Positions 25,311 through 34,812 of a DNA stretch of 64,000 bases are shown here, piece after piece (positions within the stretch are counted from its first letter, which is position 1; every line of letters starts with the position of its first letter). A program made the translations under genes and the position numbers. Location: contig JBBQGB010000009.1 in assembly GCA_038322575.1 (NCBI GenBank), positions 3,286-67,285 of the forward strand, in the 5' to 3' direction. The notes below the pieces were generated by a model. The model did no database searches, was not told where the DNA came from, and saw only the letters and a program-made list of their open reading frames with translations. The stretch comes from JACMOY01 sp038322575 (GTDB lineage Bacteria > Actinomycetota > Actinomycetes > Actinomycetales > Angustibacteraceae).

Positions 25311-25970
25311 TCAGATCGCCAGCTCGGCGATCACCGGCAGGTGGTCGCTGGCCGCCCGCAGGTCCTGCGGCCACAGGTGCTCGCTCGGGCCGGCGACCGC
25401 CAGCCGCGTCACGGTCAGGCCGCTGGTCGCCAGCACCGCGTCGATCCGCCGGCTGGGCGCGCGCGCGGGGTACGTCGGCCCGCACCCACCTGGGTCGGCG
25501 ACCAGGTCGGCCAGGGCCGCCCACGACGGCCCGCCCGGCGGCTCGTTCAGGTCACCCGCGACGACGCTCGGCCCGGCGTCCCGCAGCCGGCGCAGCACGG
25601 CGGCGACGTGCGCGAGCCGCTCGTGCTCGTGCAGCGGCAGGTGGACGCTGACGACCGTGAGGCCGGCGACGCGCACCAGCGAGTACCCCCTGGTGCGGGT
25701 CGTCGGGCCGGCCACGGGCAACCGCCCCACGGCGGACGAGGTCACCTCGACGGCGGGCGCGGTGAAGACCGCCGTGCCGCCGCTGCCGCGGCCCCCGGCC
25801 GACCAGCGCAGCCCGCACTCGCGGGCCAGCCGGCGCACGCGACGTCCGGCCGCCAACCGGCGCGGTACCTCCTGCAGGCACACGACGTCGGGGCGGCACG
25901 AGCGGATGACGTGCGCGACCGCACCCGCGTCGTCGGTCAGGTCGTGGACGTTGTACGTCAACAACCGCAA
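25311..25970 (-). CDS. Endonuclease/exonuclease/phosphatase family protein
   Basis: A 219-residue EEP-fold metal-dependent phosphoesterase. The motifs occur in order: TYNVHDL at the start, CLQEVP with the metal-binding glutamate (about residue 34), VHLPL, AGDLNEP (about 140) and ASDHLPV at the end with the catalytic Asp-His pair. Substrate could be nucleic acid or a phospholipid/inositol phosphate; nothing distinguishes them. The TTG at 25970 follows the ROK stop by five bases, so it is the last gene in the SRPBCC-ROK operon. Confidence 0.82.
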   Translation of the reverse strand: MRLLTYNVHDLTDDAGAVAHVIRSCRPDVVCLQEVPRRLAAGRRVRRLARECGLRWSAGGRGSGGTAVFTAPAVEVTSSAVGRLPVAGPTTRTRGYSLVRVAGLTVVSVHLPLHEHERLAHVAAVLRRLRDAGPSVVAGDLNEPPGGPSWAALADLVADPGGCGPTYPARAPSRRIDAVLATSGLTVTRLAVAGPSEHLWPQDLRAASDHLPVIAELAI

Positions 25971-25975
25971 CGGTC

Positions 25976-27013
25976 TCAGAGCCGACCCGACCGGCTGCGC
26001 CGACGCCGGAAGATCCGCGCCCGGTCGCGGGCCAGGTCGGCCGCGCCGATCAGACCGGCCTCGTTGCCGAGCTGGGCGCGGACGATGCGTGCCTCGGGAC
26101 GGAACCCGCGTCCGGTGAGCTGACGGCGGAACGCCTCGCGCGCGGGGTTCAGCAGCAGCTCGCCCGCCTCCGACACCCCACCGCCGATGACGAACAGACC
26201 GGGGTCGAACGCGGCAGCCAGGTTCGCCAGCCCGATTCCGAGCCAGCGGCCGATGTCCTCGAACAGCTCGGTGGCCGCGGGGTCGCCGTCCTTGGCCGCG
26301 TCGGTCACCAGCGGGCCGGTGAGCCGCGAGGCGTCCCCGTCGACGCGGTCGAGCAGGTTGTGCGCCACCGGCGAGCCGGCGGCCGCGAGCTCGCGGGCCT
26401 CGCGCACCAGGGCGTTGCCGCTGGCGTACTGCTCCCAGCAGCCGCGATTACCGCACTCGCAGCGGTGCCCACCGGCGACGACCTGCATGTGGCCGAACTC
26501 GCCGGCGACGCCGTACCGGCCGCGGTACAGCTCGCCGTTGATCAGGACCCCGCCGCCGATGCCGGTGCCGAGGTTGACGCAGACGACGTTCTCCTCGCCC
26601 TGGCCGGCGCCGAAGCGCCACTCGGCCCACAGCGCCGCGTTGGCGTCGTTCTCGACGACGACCGGCAGGCCCACCCGGCGGCGCATGGCGTCGCGCAGCG
26701 GCTCGTGGCGCCACGACAGGTGCGGCGCGAACAGCACCGACGACTGGGTGGCGTCGACGAACCCGGCCGCACCGATGCCGACGGCGATCGCCTCGCGGTA
26801 GTCGCGCAGCTCACTGATGACCTCGGCGATGGTGTCCTCGACGACCTGCGGGCTCTTGCTGCGGTGCGGGGTCTCGCGACGCGCACGCTGCAGCACCCGC
26901 CCGTCGGTGTCGACCAGACCCGCCGCCACCTTGGTGCCGCCGATGTCGACGCCGATCGCGGGGCGCTGCAACGACTGCAGCGTCCGCTGACCTTCGGAGC
27001 GACGCTCGCTCAC
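25976..27013 (-). CDS. ROK-family sugar kinase, glucokinase-like (paralogue 1)
   Basis: A 345-residue kinase. AIGVDIGGTKVAAGLVD (about 18-34) is the phosphate-binding start, VENDANAALWAEW holds the catalytic aspartate, NLGTGIGGGV the second phosphate loop, and GHMQVVAGG followed by HRCECGNRGCWEQ the ROK zinc site. It resembles Streptomyces GlkA, which phosphorylates glucose in the cytosol. The C-terminus ends in a basic tail (RIFRRRRSRSGRL). The GTG at 27013 overlaps the stop of the adjacent paralogue, so both are made from one message. Confidence 0.85.
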   Translation of the reverse strand: MSERRSEGQRTLQSLQRPAIGVDIGGTKVAAGLVDTDGRVLQRARRETPHRSKSPQVVEDTIAEVISELRDYREAIAVGIGAAGFVDATQSSVLFAPHLSWRHEPLRDAMRRRVGLPVVVENDANAALWAEWRFGAGQGEENVVCVNLGTGIGGGVLINGELYRGRYGVAGEFGHMQVVAGGHRCECGNRGCWEQYASGNALVREARELAAAGSPVAHNLLDRVDGDASRLTGPLVTDAAKDGDPAATELFEDIGRWLGIGLANLAAAFDPGLFVIGGGVSEAGELLLNPAREAFRRQLTGRGFRPEARIVRAQLGNEAGLIGAADLARDRARIFRRRRSRSGRL

Positions 27014-27957
27014 AGCGCCGCCCGGGCCAGGTCGCCGGCCCCGATCATCCCCGCCTCGTTGCCCAGCGTCGCGGCCTGCACCTCGATCTCGGGTCGGTGC
27101 CCGCGCGCCGGCAGGTTGCGACCCAGGGCGTGCCGCGCGGGTTGGATGAGCAGGTCGCCGGCCTCGACGACACCACCGCCGACGACGAAGACGGAGGGGT
27201 CGAGCACGGCCGCCATGGACGCCATCCCCTCGCCGAGCCATGTGCCGAGGTCGGCCAGCAGCTCGACGGACGCCGGGTCGCCCTCGTGCGCGGCCTGGGT
27301 GACCATCCGGCCGCGCAGGCGCTTGGGCTTGCCCTCGCACAGCTCGAGCAGCCGGGCGGCGTGCAGGCTGCCCGACGCCACGAGCTCACGCGCCTCGCGC
27401 TCCAGCGCCGACCCGGAGGCGTACTGCTCCCAGCACCCGCGGTTGCCGCAGCCGCAGCGGATGCCGTCCGGCACCACCCGCACGTGGCCCATCTCGGCGC
27501 CCAGGCCCACGGCACCGCGCAGCAGGCGGCCCTCGTTGACGATGCCGCCACCGAGACCCGTGCCGACGGTGAGGAGCACCATGTCCTGGACGTGGCTGGC
27601 GGCGCCGAACCGGAACTCCCCCCACGCCGCGGCGTTGGCGTCGTTCTCGATGGTGACGGGCAGGCCGAGCCGGGCCCTCAGGTCCGCGCCCAGGGGCTCG
27701 TCGCGCCAGGCCAGGTTGGGCGCGAACAGCACCACGCCGGTGACCGCGTTGACGAAGCCGGCCGCGGCGACGCCGACGGCGGCGACGTCGTGACCCGCGC
27801 GCAGCTCGGTGACGGCGTCCTCGACCTGGGCCTCGATCATCGCGGGGTCGGTGGCCGGCGTCTCGCGACGCGTGGTCGCGAGCAGCGTCCCGAGCTCGTC
27901 GACCACGCCGGCGGCGATCTTCGTGCCGCCGACGTCCACCCCGATCGTGAGCGTCAT
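27010..27957 (-). CDS. ROK-family sugar kinase, glucokinase-like (paralogue 2)
   Basis: A 315-residue paralogue of its downstream neighbour. TIGVDVGGTKIAAGVVD at the N-terminus, ENDANAAAWGEF, TVGTGLGGGIV and the zinc motif IRCGCGNRGCWEQ are all complete. The two tandem kinases share the layout but differ enough to suggest separate substrates, for instance glucose and another hexose or N-acetylsugar; this is inference. The ATG at 27957 overlaps the stop of the small cysteine protein gene. Confidence 0.87.
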   Translation of the reverse strand: MTLTIGVDVGGTKIAAGVVDELGTLLATTRRETPATDPAMIEAQVEDAVTELRAGHDVAAVGVAAAGFVNAVTGVVLFAPNLAWRDEPLGADLRARLGLPVTIENDANAAAWGEFRFGAASHVQDMVLLTVGTGLGGGIVNEGRLLRGAVGLGAEMGHVRVVPDGIRCGCGNRGCWEQYASGSALEREARELVASGSLHAARLLELCEGKPKRLRGRMVTQAAHEGDPASVELLADLGTWLGEGMASMAAVLDPSVFVVGGGVVEAGDLLIQPARHALGRNLPARGHRPEIEVQAATLGNEAGMIGAGDLARAAL

Positions 27958-28229
27958 GACTGGTCCTCGTCGCGCGTGGGCGACGGTGAGCGCAGCACGC
28001 GCAACGCCGCCACCAGCGAGCCGGCGGCCACGCTGAGGTGCTCGACGACCTCGGGGTTGACCGACCGCACGGCGGCGATCCCTCGGCACAGCGGGCAGGC
28101 TGTGCACGTCACCGGGTCGTGCTCGTCGTGCAGATCCGTTGTGGCAGAAGTGAACCAGCCACCGAGCACGTCAGCGAGGCGGGCTGCCTCGTCGGCGGCG
28201 CTGCCGTGTCCCTCGTGCGCGGCGGTCAA
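27954..28229 (-). CDS. Small protein with a cysteine cluster, unknown function
   Basis: A 91-residue protein with three cysteines in TCTACPLCRGIAAV, probably binding zinc, in a helical context. It sits between SRPBCC and ROK genes. The start is inferred to be TTG at 28229, because it overlaps the SRPBCC stop (TTGA) in the same manner as the other junctions of this operon and no other start gives a sensible length. Confidence 0.65.
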   Translation of the reverse strand: MTAAHEGHGSAADEAARLADVLGGWFTSATTDLHDEHDPVTCTACPLCRGIAAVRSVNPEVVEHLSVAAGSLVAALRVLRSPSPTRDEDQS

Positions 28230-28672
28230 CCTTCGACCCGCTTCTTCAGCTCGTTCAGTGCCGTTTCGATGATGCCCTTCTCGGCCTTGCGCTTGAGCAT
28301 GCCGAGCATCGGGATCTTGACGTCGACCGTCAGCTGGTAGCTCACTGACGTCCCGGCCCCTGCCGCGACCAGCGTGTATGTGCCGTCCAGGGCCTTGAGC
28401 AGCGTCCCTGGCTCGGTGAGCGTCCAGCTCACGCTGCCGGTGCCGTTCTTGGCGACGGCCCAGGTGTAGTCGAGGCTGTAGCTGTCCTTGATGGCCCCGG
28501 CGTCCAGGACGAAACCCACGCGCGCGGCCCGGCCCCCGGCGCCCTTGGAGAGCACCTCGGCCTCCTTCACCGCTCCGGTCCACTCCGGGTAGGCCGCGAA
28601 GTCGGCGATGACGGCGAGCACCTGAGCCGGGGGGGCGCCGATGCGGATGCTCGACTCGGTGCGGTCAGCCAT
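28226..28672 (-). CDS. SRPBCC (START-like) ligand-binding domain protein
   Basis: A 148-residue single SRPBCC domain: IRIGAPPAQVLAVIADFAAYPEW at the start, in which A-YPEW is the family hallmark, and a C-terminal amphipathic helix (GIIETALNELKKRVEG). Such domains bind hydrophobic ligands; Rv2185c is the counterpart in the syntenic block. First gene of a five-gene operon in which every stop and start overlap or nearly touch. A ribosome site (GAAAGGCA) precedes the ATG and TAGCCT lies about 65 bases upstream. Confidence 0.8.
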   Translation of the reverse strand: MADRTESSIRIGAPPAQVLAVIADFAAYPEWTGAVKEAEVLSKGAGGRAARVGFVLDAGAIKDSYSLDYTWAVAKNGTGSVSWTLTEPGTLLKALDGTYTLVAAGAGTSVSYQLTVDVKIPMLGMLKRKAEKGIIETALNELKKRVEG

Positions 28673-28757
28673 GTCGGTGGTGCCTTTCGCCGGCGTCTCG
28701 TGGCCGCGGACGAGCCGAGGTCAGGTCGCCGTGAAGGCTACCTCGCCGTGGCGGCGG

Positions 28758-29216
28758 TCACAGGAACAGCCCGATCAGGCTCATCGCCGCCACCAGCACC
28801 ACCGTGCCGACCGCGACCGCCCCGGCGATCAGTGCGACCCGGGCACCCGTCGAGCTCGGCAGCCGCTGCAGCCACGCCGGCTGCGGGTCGCGGGTGGCCG
28901 CGAGCTCGGCCAGCAGCCGGTCGGCGACCAGATCCGCGTCGGCGGCCGACGACGGCACCGCGGTGTCGACGTCCGCGCCGAGGTCGGCACTGACCCGGTC
29001 GAGGTCCTCGTCGCGACTGTGCCGGCCGCGGTGGGGTGCCTGCTCGGGCAGGCGCTCCGTCACGGGGTCGACGACGGTGACCTGCACCGCCGCAGCAGGC
29101 GACGGCACCAGCGCGGCATAGCACAGACCGCACCAGGCGACGGCGGTGCGCACCGCTGCCCCGCACGAGGGGCAGGCGGTGGGCAGGTCGGGTGCGCTGG
29201 CCATGAGTGCTGACAT
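28758..29216 (-). CDS. Zinc-ribbon membrane protein of unknown function
   Basis: A 152-residue protein. Two cysteine pairs, CPSC (about residue 15) and CGLC (about 29), form an N-terminal zinc ribbon; a long acidic linker follows, then one C-terminal membrane helix (VALIAGAVAVGTVVLVAAMS). The ribbon would face the cytosol. An in-frame ATG at 29204 is an alternative start. Divergent from the acyl-CoA synthetase gene. Confidence 0.68.
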   Translation of the reverse strand: MSALMASAPDLPTACPSCGAAVRTAVAWCGLCYAALVPSPAAAVQVTVVDPVTERLPEQAPHRGRHSRDEDLDRVSADLGADVDTAVPSSAADADLVADRLLAELAATRDPQPAWLQRLPSSTGARVALIAGAVAVGTVVLVAAMSLIGLFL

Positions 29217-29306
29217 CGGCAGATCGGCGGGCCCCCTTGAACTGCGAGCTCCGGGAGCGGCCCGTAGGTACGCTGGTGGTCACGCCCGGGGCAAGGAGGC
29301 ACCATC

Positions 29307-31094
29307 GTGGTCGAGTTCGCGGTCCCGCTGCTCGTACCCCTCGCGACCACGGGAAACCTCAGCTCGCTCGTGGTGCGCCAGGCGGCCGAGCGGGCCCACC
29401 GGGTGATGTTCAGCCGCCGCACCCAGGGCCGCTGGCAGGACGTGACGGCGGCCGAGTTCTGCGCCGAGGTCGAGGCCGTGGCCCGTGGGCTGATCGCCGC
29501 GGGGGTCGGGCCGGGTGACCGGGTCGCCCTGATGTCGCGCACCCGCTACGAGTGGACGCTGGTCGACTTCGCGATCTGGACCGCCGGCGCCGTCACGGTC
29601 CCCGTCTACGAGACGTCCTCGGCCGACCAGGTGCAGTGGATCCTCGCCGACTCGGGCGCGGTGGCCGTCGTCGTCGAGACCCCGGCGCACGCCCGCGTCG
29701 TCTCGTCGGTGCGCGGCCGGGCACCGGCCCTGGTCGACGTGTGGCAGATCGACTCCGGCGGCCTGGACGACCTCGTCGCCGCCGGGGCCGAGGTGGACGA
29801 CGAGGTGCTGACCGCCCGCCGCACCGCGGCGGGGCCGGACGACCTGGCGACGATCATCTACACCTCGGGCACCACCGGCCGCCCCAAGGGCTGCGAGCTC
29901 ACCCACCAGAACTTCCTGGCGCTGACCGACAACACCGTCGCGCGGCTCGGCGAGGTCGTGAGCGCGGACGACGCGTCGACCCTGCTGTTCCTGCCGCTGG
30001 CGCACATCTTCGCCCGCTTCATCCAGGTGCTCAGCTTCAGCGCCGGCGCGCGGGTGGGCCACTCGAGCGAGGTGAAGAACCTGTTGGCCGACCTCGCCGA
30101 CTTCAGCCCGACGTACCTGCTGTCGGTGCCGCGCGTGTTCGAGAAGATCTACAACTCCAGCGAGCAGAAGGCCGAGGCCGAGGGCAGGGGCAAGATCTTC
30201 CACCTCGCCGCCGAGACCGCCGTCGCGTACAGCAAGGCGCTGGACGCCGGCACCGTGAGCGTCTCGATGCGCCTGCGGCACGCGGCGTTCGACCGGCTCG
30301 TCTACGCCAGGATCCGCGCGGCGATGGGCGGGCGCATCCGCTACAACGTGTCCGGTGGAGCGCCGCTCGGCGAGCGCCTCGGGCACTTCTACCGCGGCGC
30401 CGGCATCTGCGTCCTCGAGGGCTACGGCCTGACCGAGACCACCGCACCGAGCACCGTCAACACCCCCGAGCTGGTCAAGATCGGCACGGTCGGGCTGCCG
30501 CTGCCGGGCGTGTCGATCAAGGTCGCCGACGACGGCGAGGTGCTCGTCAAGGGCCCGCACGTGCTGCGAGGCTACTGGCGCAACGACGAAGCGACGGCCG
30601 AGGCGTTCGTCGACGGCTGGTTCCGCACCGGTGACCTGGGCGTCCTGGACGGCGACGGCTACCTGCGGATCACCGGTCGCAAGAAGGAGATCCTGGTCAC
30701 GGCGGGCGGCAAGAACGTCGCGCCGGCGGTGCTCGAGGACCGGCTGCGCGCGCACCCGCTGGTGTCGCAGACCATCGTCGTGGGCGACGGCAGGGCCTAC
30801 ATCGGCGCCCTGGTGACGCTGGACGCCGACATGCTGCCCACCTGGTTGAAGAGCAACGGCCTCGCGCAGATGGGTGTGGACGAGGCCGCCGGCGACGAGG
30901 CGGTGCTGACCGAGATCCAGCGCGCGGTCGACGACGCCAACCACAGCGTCAGCCGGGCCGAGTCGATCCGACGGTTCCGCCTGCTGGCCGTCGACTTCAC
31001 CGAGGACGCCGGCTACCTCACCCCGTCGATGAAGCTGAAGCGTTCCGTGGTCATGCGCGACTTCGCCCACGAGGTCGACGAGCTCTACCGCTGA
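29307..31094 (+). CDS. fadD15: Long-chain fatty-acid-CoA ligase, FadD15 type
   Basis: A 595-residue AMP-forming ligase that activates long-chain fatty acids. IIYTSGTTGRPKGCELTH (about 185-202) is the AMP/P-loop, YGLTETTAPS (about 372) the A5 motif, WFRTGDLGVLDGDGYL the A7 hinge aspartate, and RKKEILVTAGGKN the A8 loop. The GTG at 29307 follows AAGGAGG, with TACGCT (29269-29274) as a possible promoter. Same position as Rv2187 in M. tuberculosis, near pimB, consistent with supplying acyl chains for lipid synthesis. Confidence 0.92.
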   Translation: MVEFAVPLLVPLATTGNLSSLVVRQAAERAHRVMFSRRTQGRWQDVTAAEFCAEVEAVARGLIAAGVGPGDRVALMSRTRYEWTLVDFAIWTAGAVTVPVYETSSADQVQWILADSGAVAVVVETPAHARVVSSVRGRAPALVDVWQIDSGGLDDLVAAGAEVDDEVLTARRTAAGPDDLATIIYTSGTTGRPKGCELTHQNFLALTDNTVARLGEVVSADDASTLLFLPLAHIFARFIQVLSFSAGARVGHSSEVKNLLADLADFSPTYLLSVPRVFEKIYNSSEQKAEAEGRGKIFHLAAETAVAYSKALDAGTVSVSMRLRHAAFDRLVYARIRAAMGGRIRYNVSGGAPLGERLGHFYRGAGICVLEGYGLTETTAPSTVNTPELVKIGTVGLPLPGVSIKVADDGEVLVKGPHVLRGYWRNDEATAEAFVDGWFRTGDLGVLDGDGYLRITGRKKEILVTAGGKNVAPAVLEDRLRAHPLVSQTIVVGDGRAYIGALVTLDADMLPTWLKSNGLAQMGVDEAAGDEAVLTEIQRAVDDANHSVSRAESIRRFRLLAVDFTEDAGYLTPSMKLKRSVVMRDFAHEVDELYR

Positions 31095-31134
31095 TCCCGC
31101 CCGCGACCACGGGGCCAGCGGGCAGACTGGTGAG

Positions 31135-31845
31135 GTGCCCGAGCCCGCGGTGATGACCCACGCCCTGACGGTGCGCTTCGGGGACGTCGACGCCGTGGGG
31201 GGTCTGGACCTCTCCGTCGGCGCGGGGCGAGCCACTGCGCTCATCGGGCGCAACGGCGCCGGCAAGTCCACGACGCTGAAGGTCCTCGCCGGGGTGGTGC
31301 CGGCCACGTCCGGTGAGGTTCGGGTGGCCGGCGTCGACGTCCGTCGCGACCCGATCGACGCCAAGCGCCGCACCGGGTACTGCCCGGACGTCGGTGGCCT
31401 GGTGCCGCGGGCCACGCCGTGGGAGCACCTGCAGCTGGCGGCCCGCCTGCGCCGGATGGACCCGGGGTGGCCGCACCGCGCGCGCGACCTGCTCGACCGG
31501 TTCGAGCTGACCGGGGCCAGCGACCGCGTGACGTCCGGCTTCTCGCACGGCATGAGCCGGCGGATGTCGGTGGTGCTCGCCGCCTTCCACGAGCCGCCCG
31601 TGCTGCTGCTGGACGAGCCCTTCGACGGTGTCGACCCGCTGGGCGTGGACGCGACGATGACCGTGGTGCGCGAGGCAGTCGACGCCGGGCGCACCGTCCT
31701 GATCTCGACCCACCTGCTCGAGCTGGCCACCGACGTCTGCGACGACGCGATCGTCCTGCGCGGCGGGCAGGCCGTGTCGCGGTCGGCCGCCGACGAGCTG
31801 CGTGGCGACGTCGGGCGGGCGCGGTACCGCGCGCTGCTGACGTGA
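31135..31845 (+). CDS. ABC transporter ATP-binding protein
   Basis: A 236-residue ATPase. Walker A is IGRNGAGKST (about residue 36), the signature is FSHGMSRRMS (unusual, replacing LSGGQ), Walker B is VLLLDEPFDGVD and the switch histidine is in STHLLE. The degenerate signature is common in exporters of the CcmA/NatA type. A start at GTG 31135 is preceded by CAGACT with a six-base gap. It overlaps the membrane subunit by four bases; the pair has no solute-binding protein, so export is likely. Confidence 0.85.
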   Translation: MPEPAVMTHALTVRFGDVDAVGGLDLSVGAGRATALIGRNGAGKSTTLKVLAGVVPATSGEVRVAGVDVRRDPIDAKRRTGYCPDVGGLVPRATPWEHLQLAARLRRMDPGWPHRARDLLDRFELTGASDRVTSGFSHGMSRRMSVVLAAFHEPPVLLLDEPFDGVDPLGVDATMTVVREAVDAGRTVLISTHLLELATDVCDDAIVLRGGQAVSRSAADELRGDVGRARYRALLT

Positions 31846-33347
31846 TCGCCGACGTCCGGGCCCTGGTGCTGTTCCGGCTCGACACGATCACCCGGGGGCG
31901 CCTGCGGCTGACGATCGCCCTGGTGGCACTGGTCGTGGTCGCGGCTGGCGCGGTCCTGCTGCCGCTGCGGGCCCGCGGCCTGGCCCCGGCCCAGGAGGCC
32001 GACGCGCGGCTGCTGCTGCCGGCGGCGTTCCTGGGCTTCGTGGTCACCGCGACGCTGGCTGCCATCTCCTCGGCCGGGGGGCGCGAGCTGATCGTGCGCG
32101 ACAACGCCGTCGCCTACCCCGTCTCACCCGCCGTCGACCACCTCGGCGCCCTGCTGCTGTCGCCGTTGAACCTGGCCTGGATGCTGCAGGCGCTGGGGCT
32201 GCTGGCCCTGACGTCGTACGTCGTCCCCGCCGGCTCGAGCCTGGCCGCGGGCCTGCTCGTGACGGCCGCCTGGGTGGTGACCTCGACGGTCGCGGCCCAG
32301 GCACTGTCGTGGGCCGTCGAGTGGCTGCGGTCGCTGCCGCGCGGACCCTGGCTGGTGCGCGGCGTCGGCCTGCTCGTCGCGGTCGCCGTGGTGTCAGCAC
32401 TGTGGGGCGGCCGGACGACGGGGGTGCTGCACGCGTCCGCCACCCGTCGCTGGGGCCTGGCCGTGCTGGACGGCACCGACGGCAGCTGGCTGACCTGGGC
32501 GGTTCGGGTCGGTGAGCTCGTGGCCCTGACGGCGGTCGGTTTCGTCGCGGGCCTGACGATGGCCACGGTGCTGGCCCGGCGTCCGCGCCGTGAGGAGTCC
32601 CGCTCCGAGAGCCGTCACTGGCCGCGACGACCGTGGCCCACGACCGACGCGCTGGCGCTGCTGCGCGGCGACCGGGCCAGCGTCTGGCGCTCGGTGCCCC
32701 TGCGACGCGGCGCGTTCATCCTGACGGTCCTGCCCGGCGCCGTCGCGGCGATCGGACGCGTCCCGTGGGAGACGATGCCCGTCCTGCCCGGTCTGGTGGC
32801 CTCGGGGGCGGCACTGCTGTTCGGGGTCAACGCCTGGTGCCTCGACGGGCAGGGCGCCTGGTGGCGGGCCAGCCTCCCGGTGCGGCCCCGCCTGGTCCTG
32901 GCCGTGCGCGCGGTCGTGCTGCTCGAGACGATCGCCCTGCCCATGGGCGTCACGCTCCTGCTCGCCGTCCTGCGGGCGCCGACGCGGCCGTCGGGTGCCC
33001 AGGGCCTGGCTCTCGCGTGCTCGGCTGCGGTCATCACCACCCACGTGCTGGCGCGCTCGCTGGACTGGTCGGTCTCGGCGCCGCACGCCGCGGACCTGCG
33101 CAGTGCGCGGGCGACCCCCGCCCCACCCGCCGCCATGGCGGGGTACTCCGCCCGCCTGGCGCTGATGACGACCGTCACCGGCATCGCCTTCGGTGTCTGC
33201 GGCACCACGGGTCGGTCCGATCTGACACTGGCTCTGACCGCTGTGCTGCTCGCCCTGTCCGCCCGTCGGCTCGTGCGGCTCACCCGGCGCTGGGACGTGC
33301 CCGAGGTGCGCGCCGTCGTCGTCCAGACCGTGACCCAGCACGGCTGA
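31842..33347 (+). CDS. ABC exporter membrane subunit
   Basis: A 501-residue integral membrane protein with about 12 hydrophobic helices and a central charged loop (ARRPRREESRSESRHWPRR). No soluble domain or family motif is recognised. The GTG at 31842 overlaps the ATPase stop (GTGA), identifying it as that ATPase's partner; earlier in-frame codons run antisense-like through the ATPase gene and are not used. Substrate unknown. Confidence 0.78.
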   Translation: MIADVRALVLFRLDTITRGRLRLTIALVALVVVAAGAVLLPLRARGLAPAQEADARLLLPAAFLGFVVTATLAAISSAGGRELIVRDNAVAYPVSPAVDHLGALLLSPLNLAWMLQALGLLALTSYVVPAGSSLAAGLLVTAAWVVTSTVAAQALSWAVEWLRSLPRGPWLVRGVGLLVAVAVVSALWGGRTTGVLHASATRRWGLAVLDGTDGSWLTWAVRVGELVALTAVGFVAGLTMATVLARRPRREESRSESRHWPRRPWPTTDALALLRGDRASVWRSVPLRRGAFILTVLPGAVAAIGRVPWETMPVLPGLVASGAALLFGVNAWCLDGQGAWWRASLPVRPRLVLAVRAVVLLETIALPMGVTLLLAVLRAPTRPSGAQGLALACSAAVITTHVLARSLDWSVSAPHAADLRSARATPAPPAAMAGYSARLALMTTVTGIAFGVCGTTGRSDLTLALTAVLLALSARRLVRLTRRWDVPEVRAVVVQTVTQHG

Positions 33348-33393
33348 GGTGCGCAGGGTCGGGCTCGGTCGTCGCGGCGGGTAGCGTGGCGCG

Positions 33394-34812
33394 GTGCCTC
33401 GCCCTCACCCGATCACTGTCGGGCTCACCGCACTGGTCTGGGTCGGCTTCTTCACTGCGCTGCAGTGGAGCGTCGTCCGCTACAGGCTGGGCATCGTCGC
33501 CGTCGTGACGAGTGCGGCCGTACTGCTCGGCACGGCCGCGTGGCGCCGCTGGCGCGTCGACGGCGTGAGCCGGCCCGTCCTGGCCTGGACGCTCGTCACG
33601 CTGGCCGTCGTGGCCGAGACGGTCCCGTTCTTCAGCTACACGTCCTCGTCCGACCAGCGATGGCTCGCGCACGGCGTCGCAACGGCATGCGCCGCAACGG
33701 GTCTGGCGCTCCTGGTGGGGCAGCGCCACGGGCCCCGCATCGCGGCCGCGGTTGCGGCGTCGTCATTGCTCGTCACCTCGAGCGCCGTGATCCTGCTCGA
33801 CCGCGCACCGCGGATCGACGTGTGGGTGACGCTGCAGCAGGCAGCGGACGGCATGGCGAACGGCCAGAACGTCTACGAGATGACGTGGGTGGACAGCCCC
33901 GGCATCAAGGACGCCTTCACCTACCTGCCGTGGACGGCGGTGCTGCTCGCGCCCGGTCGCTGGCTCGCTGGGGACGTCCGGTGGGCGCTGCTCGCGTGGT
34001 TCGTGGCCGGGCTGCTCTGCCTGGTCGCCGTCGGACGGCGGTCCGTGAACGCCCTGGCGGCAGCGGTCCTGCTGGCGCTCGCGCCCGGGACGACGACGCA
34101 GGCGGAGCAGGCCTGGACCGAGCCGCTGCTGTTCGCCCTGCTTGCCGGCTGGGCGCTGCTGGTGTCGCGCGGCCGGGCGTGGTGGGCCGTCGTCCCCCTG
34201 GCGCTGGCGTGCGCGAGCAAGCAGCACATGGCCCTGCTGCTGCCGGTCCTGGCCTGCTGGCCCGCCTTCGGGTTGCGGCGCACCGTGGCCACCGGCGGGC
34301 TGACCGGCGTCCTGATCGCGCCGTGGTTCGTCGCCTCACCGTCGGCGTTCGTCCACGACACCATCACGCTGCTGGTCGGCTTCCACCCGATCAGGTTCGC
34401 CAACACGCTGTTCATCGCGGCGCAGACCGAGCTCGGCTGGACTCCCCCGTTCTGGCTCACCGGCGTCATCGTCCTGGCCGTGCTGACACTCGCGTGCGTC
34501 ACCGTTCAGCGCCGGCGGCCACCGCTGCACGAGCTGCTCGGCTGGCTGGCGCTGGTGCTGCTGGTGGCGAACCTGGTCAACAAGCAGGCGTTCTACAACC
34601 AGTACTGGCTCGTGGGCGCGCTGCTCGCGCTGGTGCTCGCCACCACGCCCGTGCGTTCAATCGACGGGCTCGTCCGCGAGCAGCCGCTGCAGCCTGACCG
34701 CGAGGTCGTCCCAGCGCCACCGCTCAGCCACCCAGCTGCGACCACGCGCTCCGAACCGCTGCGAGAGAACAGGATCGAGCAGCAGCTCGGCGCACCGAGC
34801 AGCGACAGCTGA
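33394..34812 (+). CDS. GT87-like polyprenol-dependent mannosyltransferase (DUF2029 type)
   Basis: A 472-residue polytopic protein with about ten helices. An acidic loop after the first helices (DRAPRIDVWVTLQQAADG) and the NGQNVYEMTW segment match the GT-C glycosyltransferase plan in which loop aspartates bind the sugar-phosphate-lipid donor. The adjacent PimB gene suggests a role in PIM/lipomannan synthesis, as with Rv2181. The GTG at 33394 is six bases after TAGCGT. The last 52 codons run antisense into pimB and look unlike a structured domain, an unusually long convergent overlap of 156 bases. Confidence 0.75.
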   Translation: MPRPHPITVGLTALVWVGFFTALQWSVVRYRLGIVAVVTSAAVLLGTAAWRRWRVDGVSRPVLAWTLVTLAVVAETVPFFSYTSSSDQRWLAHGVATACAATGLALLVGQRHGPRIAAAVAASSLLVTSSAVILLDRAPRIDVWVTLQQAADGMANGQNVYEMTWVDSPGIKDAFTYLPWTAVLLAPGRWLAGDVRWALLAWFVAGLLCLVAVGRRSVNALAAAVLLALAPGTTTQAEQAWTEPLLFALLAGWALLVSRGRAWWAVVPLALACASKQHMALLLPVLACWPAFGLRRTVATGGLTGVLIAPWFVASPSAFVHDTITLLVGFHPIRFANTLFIAAQTELGWTPPFWLTGVIVLAVLTLACVTVQRRRPPLHELLGWLALVLLVANLVNKQAFYNQYWLVGALLALVLATTPVRSIDGLVREQPLQPDREVVPAPPLSHPAATTRSEPLRENRIEQQLGAPSSDS

